From Corynebacterium massiliense DSM 45435 (GTDB lineage Bacteria > Actinomycetota > Actinomycetes > Mycobacteriales > Mycobacteriaceae): DNA of 64,000 nucleotides. The notes under the pieces were generated by a model. That model saw only the letters and a program-made list of their open reading frames with translations, searched no databases and was not told the DNA's origin. Positions within the stretch are counted from its first letter, which is position 1. Each line of letters starts with the position of its first letter. The stretch lies in NCBI RefSeq assembly GCF_028609805.1, contig NZ_CP063189.1:1364001-1428000 (forward strand). Direction: 5' to 3'. The position numbers and the translations under genes are program-made. Shown piece by piece: positions 58,683 through 64,000 of the stretch.

Positions 58683-60488
58683 CTAAGGGCCCGCCGCGTA
58701 TGCCGCACCGTCCCGTCGGGGATCGGCTGCGGCCGTGTTCTTTTCCTCGGAGGTGGACACGAGGTTCGCCCCGCTGTCCGCGGTGCCGGTGTCGACGGAG
58801 TGGCCCCATTCCTGCAGCCGCTTCTTCGCCCGTTTGACGTCCTTGAGCTTCCCGTAGTCCCCATCGGTTTCGATGTAGGACGCCGAGCGGGTGGTGCTGC
58901 CGAAGTTGGGCATGCGCACCGCGTCCTCCACGGAAAGACCCCAGGCCTGGGTCGCCACGATGTTTTTGATGACGTACGACGGGATCTTCGTCCCACCCGG
59001 CGAGCCGATGGCCAGCACCTCATTGCCGCCCTTTTCCCCCTGGGCGTCACGGGTGAGGATCATCGGCGACATCGTGGTCTTGGGGTGGCGCAGCGGCGCC
59101 GGGGAGTTCGGTTCCTCCGGTGATTCACCGGTGAAGTTATCCAGCGAATTGTTGAGCGGGAACCCGCCGGCGACCACGCCCGAGCCGAAGTAACTTTGCA
59201 GCGTAGAGGTCATCGAGACGACGTTGCCGTCCCGGTCCGTGATGGACAGCTGCGAGGTGCCGTCCTCGTTGAAGTCGCGGTACGGCGTATCCCCCAGCTT
59301 TGTTGGTTCCGGCGACTTGATGCTGCGCTTTTGGTGGATCTGCTGGGCGGCGTCGCGGTAGTAGTCCTGGTTCATCACGACTTCATCGCGGTAGCGCTTG
59401 GCGATGTCCTGCAGCGCCCCGTCATCGCCGGGGTCGCCCATCCAGGTGTTGCCTTCGGTGAAGGCGAGCCGCTCGGCTTCCACCATGAGGTGAGCCGCCG
59501 TGGACCGCGGCACCTTGTAGCCCTTGTTGTCGTACGGGGCCAGGCGCCCCAAGTCTTCGTGGTCCAAAATGCCGAGGGCCGGGAGCACGATGTTGGAGCC
59601 GGTCGCGGGGCTGTCGACGCCGCAGACGTTGGCCCCCTCGTAGTCCACGCACTGCGGGTCTTGCCCCTTCGGCGCCTCGTCGCGGCCATCCGACCACGTC
59701 GATGCCAGCACGTCGAGTGCCTTCTCGTCTGCCTCGTCGGCGGCTGCATTCCGCAGGTCATCGCGGAGCGAATCCATGTCCGCGTCCGAGATGCGCCCGT
59801 CTGCCTCGGCCCAGGCGCCGATGAGATCGCCGTAGCGGGGGTTGTGCACCGTGTCGCCGGGCGCAATGGCGTCTTTCCCGTACAAGTCCTGCGTGATGGC
59901 GGGGTACTTCGCCTCTTCCACCGCCTGTACCAAGCGTTCGCTGACTTCGAAGCCATCGTGGGCTAGGCGCACGGCTGGCTCGGCGAGCTCGGCGAGGTCC
60001 AGTTTGCCGGCGTCCTCATTGAGCGTGCGCATAAGCTGCAACGTGCTGGGGACGCCGATGCGCGATCCGGCACTCTCCCCTGGCTCGTAGGCAGCCGGGG
60101 CGTAGGCCGTTGAGTCGTAGGACTGGAGCGCATCGCTTTTCCCGTCGCGGGTCATGGCAACGCTGCCGCCGCCTGGGCCGGATACCTGAGGTTCGGTCAG
60201 CCCCAACACGAGTTGGGCGGCGACGGCCGCGTCGGCGGCGGTGCCACCTTTGGCCAGCGCGCCACACGCCGCCCAAGAGGCGTACGGATCACTGGTGGAT
60301 ACCACCGGTTCGTCGCCGCCCCCGGAGGCGGACACGTTCGCCCCCTGCTTTAAGTGCTCCTCACAGGGTTCCAAAGCCTTTTCTTCAGACTTTTCCGAAA
60401 AAGTGCAGGACCCCAAAGACAGTGCCATAGACGTGGCGGCAACAACCCCGGTTACCCGTGGCGGCAAGCGCCCTGATTTCTTGGCCAA
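58683..60488 (-). CDS. ggt: Gamma-glutamyltransferase family lipoprotein (CapD/PgsD-like)
   Basis: Transfers or hydrolyses gamma-glutamyl bonds. In B. anthracis the related CapD anchors poly-gamma-glutamate to peptidoglycan and trims it; the genomic context suggests that here too. The 601-aa precursor has a lipoprotein signal (LSLGSC, Cys28), the GGT start VVSTSDPYAS...GGTAADAAVAAQLVLG and the auto-processing nucleophile Thr411 in DGTSQLSI; the second residue pair of TTH is Ser-Gln. GSGVVAGGFPLNNSLDNF and GSPGGTKIPSYVI form the substrate site. The start is TTG at 60488 with GAGGAG close by. pgsB follows after 114 bp. Confidence 0.88.
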   Translation of the reverse strand: MAKKSGRLPPRVTGVVAATSMALSLGSCTFSEKSEEKALEPCEEHLKQGANVSASGGGDEPVVSTSDPYASWAACGALAKGGTAADAAVAAQLVLGLTEPQVSGPGGGSVAMTRDGKSDALQSYDSTAYAPAAYEPGESAGSRIGVPSTLQLMRTLNEDAGKLDLAELAEPAVRLAHDGFEVSERLVQAVEEAKYPAITQDLYGKDAIAPGDTVHNPRYGDLIGAWAEADGRISDADMDSLRDDLRNAAADEADEKALDVLASTWSDGRDEAPKGQDPQCVDYEGANVCGVDSPATGSNIVLPALGILDHEDLGRLAPYDNKGYKVPRSTAAHLMVEAERLAFTEGNTWMGDPGDDGALQDIAKRYRDEVVMNQDYYRDAAQQIHQKRSIKSPEPTKLGDTPYRDFNEDGTSQLSITDRDGNVVSMTSTLQSYFGSGVVAGGFPLNNSLDNFTGESPEEPNSPAPLRHPKTTMSPMILTRDAQGEKGGNEVLAIGSPGGTKIPSYVIKNIVATQAWGLSVEDAVRMPNFGSTTRSASYIETDGDYGKLKDVKRAKKRLQEWGHSVDTGTADSGANLVSTSEEKNTAAADPRRDGAAYAAGP

Positions 60489-60607
60489 TTCTCCTCGCTC
60501 CTGCTTTTTGTTATCTCTACCTTTCGGCCGAAACCGCTCTGACGGCGGGAATCAGCCTGCACAGGAAGGGAAGAGTAACCTAATGTCTCAAAAAGAAAAA
60601 CCCCTTC

Positions 60608-60613
60608 GTTATA
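60608..60613 (-). promoter_or_regulatory. Candidate -10 element of the ggt-pgsB-pgsC operon
   Basis: TATAAC on the minus strand, in an A/T-rich stretch, about 120 nt before the TTG start. No convincing -35 was found. Confidence 0.3.
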
Positions 60614-60660
60614 AAACTCGGAGCGCGGAATTTTAGTTGATAGGTCACGTTTGAGTGCGA

Positions 60661-60673
60661 AACGTATTACGTT
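60661..60673. promoter_or_regulatory. Palindrome upstream of the poly-gamma-glutamate operon
   Basis: AACGTA-T-TACGTT: perfect 6-bp arms with a 1-bp centre, about 48 bp upstream of the candidate -10. It could be an operator; the binding protein is unknown. Confidence 0.4.
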
Positions 60674-60826
60674 AACGGGCGGTTACAGCACGGGATATTG
60701 CGGGTGACACTGGGTGCAACACGCGACAAATTCGCGGCCACACCGCCACATCCACCGCCCGAAAAATAGACACACCTCACACCACCCCCGAACGGTGCGA
60801 TTGGTCATCCCAGACCAGAAACAGTC

Positions 60827-60886
60827 AAAAATACCCCCGGCTTGGTGGGGGGGGTGGAGCCACCCCCACTCCACCCACCCACCAAG
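60827..60886 (-). terminator. Terminator of tex with G-rich stem
   Basis: CTTGGTGGG (60841-60849) pairs with CCCACCAAG (60878-60886), and inner GTGGAGCC/GGGGGTGG sequences extend the stem. It abuts the tex stop codon. Five T residues (60827-60831) follow on the minus strand after CCGGGGGTA. Confidence 0.75.
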
Positions 60887-63232
<2,346 letters not shown>

Positions 63233-63239
63233 TCGGATC

Positions 63240-63245
63240 ATGCTA
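63240..63245 (-). promoter_or_regulatory. -10 element of tex
   Basis: TAGCAT on the minus strand, 7 nt before the ATG at 63232. It suggests a leaderless transcript and rules out the ATG at 63241. Confidence 0.5.
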
Positions 63246-63331
63246 GCAATCGCCGCCGAATGCGCCCGGGCCCGGCTCGCGCGAGACGGGCGGTCCCGAG
63301 ACGCGCCCGGGCCTACTTGGGGTGGCGGGCG

Positions 63332-63694
63332 CTAGACCCCGCGGACGTCCTCCAGCCCCGTAGCGATTTCCGTGTGCCCGATTTCGGTCGCGCCGTACCA
63401 ACACGCCTGCGGCGGGAAAGCCGCGCTCACCACGCTGGTCACCCGGTGAAGGGGCAGCGTGCTTACGGCATTGACCACGACGCGAAAGATTCGTTCCTCC
63501 TCGGGCGTGTGGCCGAAGCGGGAGAGGTATTCCTGCCGCAAAACGTTGTCCGCCGCGCACATCTCGGTGATGTCCTGGACCGCGATGTCACTGACCTCGA
63601 GCCCGGCGCCGGCCAGCGCCGCGGGCAGAGTGGACCGCGTGGCCGCCCACTCGTCCTCGGTGATGAGGACGCTGAGATCAGTGCTCGTCTCCAC
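63332..63694 (-). CDS. Small conserved-looking soluble protein of unknown function, next to trmD
   Basis: A 120-aa protein without signal or membrane segments. It starts (GTG at 63694) with [22 protein letters not shown] and has alternating helices and strands, e.g. [29 protein letters not shown] do not recognise a family. It overlaps the trmD 3' end by 17 nt and so is translationally coupled to it. Confidence 0.6.
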   Translation of the reverse strand: METSTDLSVLITEDEWAATRSTLPAALAGAGLEVSDIAVQDITEMCAADNVLRQEYLSRFGHTPEEERIFRVVVNAVSTLPLHRVTSVVSAAFPPQACWYGATEIGHTEIATGLEDVRGV

Positions 63695-64000
63695 CGCTGC
63701 GCCTTTCTTCCTCCCACGCCGCGAGCACGTCCCTATCCACGGCATCGAGCTCTACGCGGTCCAAAAGTTCGGGCCGGCGCTCGGCAGTGCGCCGCAGCGA
63801 CTCGGCGCGGCGCCACTTATCGATGCGCGCGTGGTCACCGCTCGTAAGCACCTCCGGCACGTCGAGGCCGCGCCACGTGCGCGGCTTGGTGTAGCACGGG
63901 CCCTCCAGCAGGCCATCGGAGAAGGAGTCTTCCTCGTGGGAGCGCCGATTGCCCAAAACACCGGGGATAAGCCGCACGACGGCCTCAGCCATCACCAGGG
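63678..64000 (-). CDS. trmD: tRNA (guanine(37)-N1)-methyltransferase, C-terminal part (runs off the window edge)
   Basis: TrmD methylates G37 of tRNA. The visible about 107 C-terminal residues have the conserved [17 protein letters not shown] and [23 protein letters not shown], which follow the knotted cofactor pocket. The C-terminus continues with helical [11 protein letters not shown]. The N-terminal catalytic part is outside the window. Confidence 0.95.
   Translation of the reverse strand, partial: LVMAEAVVRLIPGVLGNRRSHEEDSFSDGLLEGPCYTKPRTWRGLDVPEVLTSGDHARIDKWRRAESLRRTAERRPELLDRVELDAVDRDVLAAWEEERRSGGDEH

Larger units (their letters stand above)
60489..60826. other. Long AT-richer intergenic region upstream of the poly-gamma-glutamate operon
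   Basis: A 338-bp stretch without a supportable gene; open frames here have no ribosome binding site or homology. It is AT-richer than the flanks. It contains a candidate -10 (60608-60613), and a 13-bp palindrome (60661-60673) that could bind a regulator. It precedes the ggt-pgsB-pgsC operon on the minus strand. Confidence 0.55.

Overview
This window is chromosomal DNA from a high-GC actinobacterium, almost certainly a Corynebacterium. The evidence is the gene content and order (pnp-rpsO-ribF/truB; rbfA-infB-ylxR-nusA-rimP; map-ispG-rip1-dxr; rlmN-cdsA-frr-pyrH-tsf-rpsB; xerC-dprA-comM-yraN; DUF2469-rnhB-lepB-rplS), which follows the order found in mycobacteria and corynebacteria. Mycothione reductase (mycothiol users) and actinobacterial families such as DUF2469, DUF2631 and DUF4439 agree. 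No rRNA, tRNA, CRISPR array, insertion sequence or prophage gene was seen. The species cannot be named from the sequence alone.

Layout. 1-9 kb: 3' end of the translation/RNA block (pnp, rpsO, ribF, truB, nrnA, rbfA) with an opposing PptT/PptH-like pair for carrier-protein phosphopantetheine, a MATE exporter, and one lower-GC orphan membrane gene. 9-16 kb: infB-ylxR-nusA-rimP, a DUF4439 lipoprotein and a short resuscitation-promoting factor. 16-24 kb: proS, yaaA, and a self-contained sensor kinase/response regulator/ABC transporter/PLDc_N module, then selO. 24-34 kb: mqo, a lysophospholipase-like hydrolase, mtr, map, ispG, rip1, dxr. 34-46 kb: rlmN, cdsA, frr, pyrH, tsf, rpsB, a LytM-like protein with a lost zinc ligand, xerC, dprA, comM, yraN. 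46-49 kb: rnhB, two tandem signal peptidases I, rplS. 49-63 kb: an accessory block between rplS and trmD, which are usually close neighbours. It holds a TPP-riboswitch-led thiamine operon (thiC, an M20 amidohydrolase, thiE-O-S-G-F), a poly-gamma-glutamate type operon (gamma-glutamyltransferase, pgsB, and a double-length pgsC), and tex. The window ends inside trmD.

The most unusual items are the poly-gamma-glutamate locus, whose PgsC looks like two PgsC modules fused head to tail and which has no PgsA/CapA; the M20 hydrolase placed second in the thiamine operon; three perfect DnaA boxes in the two intergenic regions that flank the M23-xerC-dprA-comM-yraN block; and a recurring pattern of divergent or isolated genes whose -10 hexamer lies 7-8 nt from the start codon, implying leaderless mRNAs and fixing several start codons (ribF, truB, rimP, proS, yaaA, map, dxr, selO, lepB, tex).
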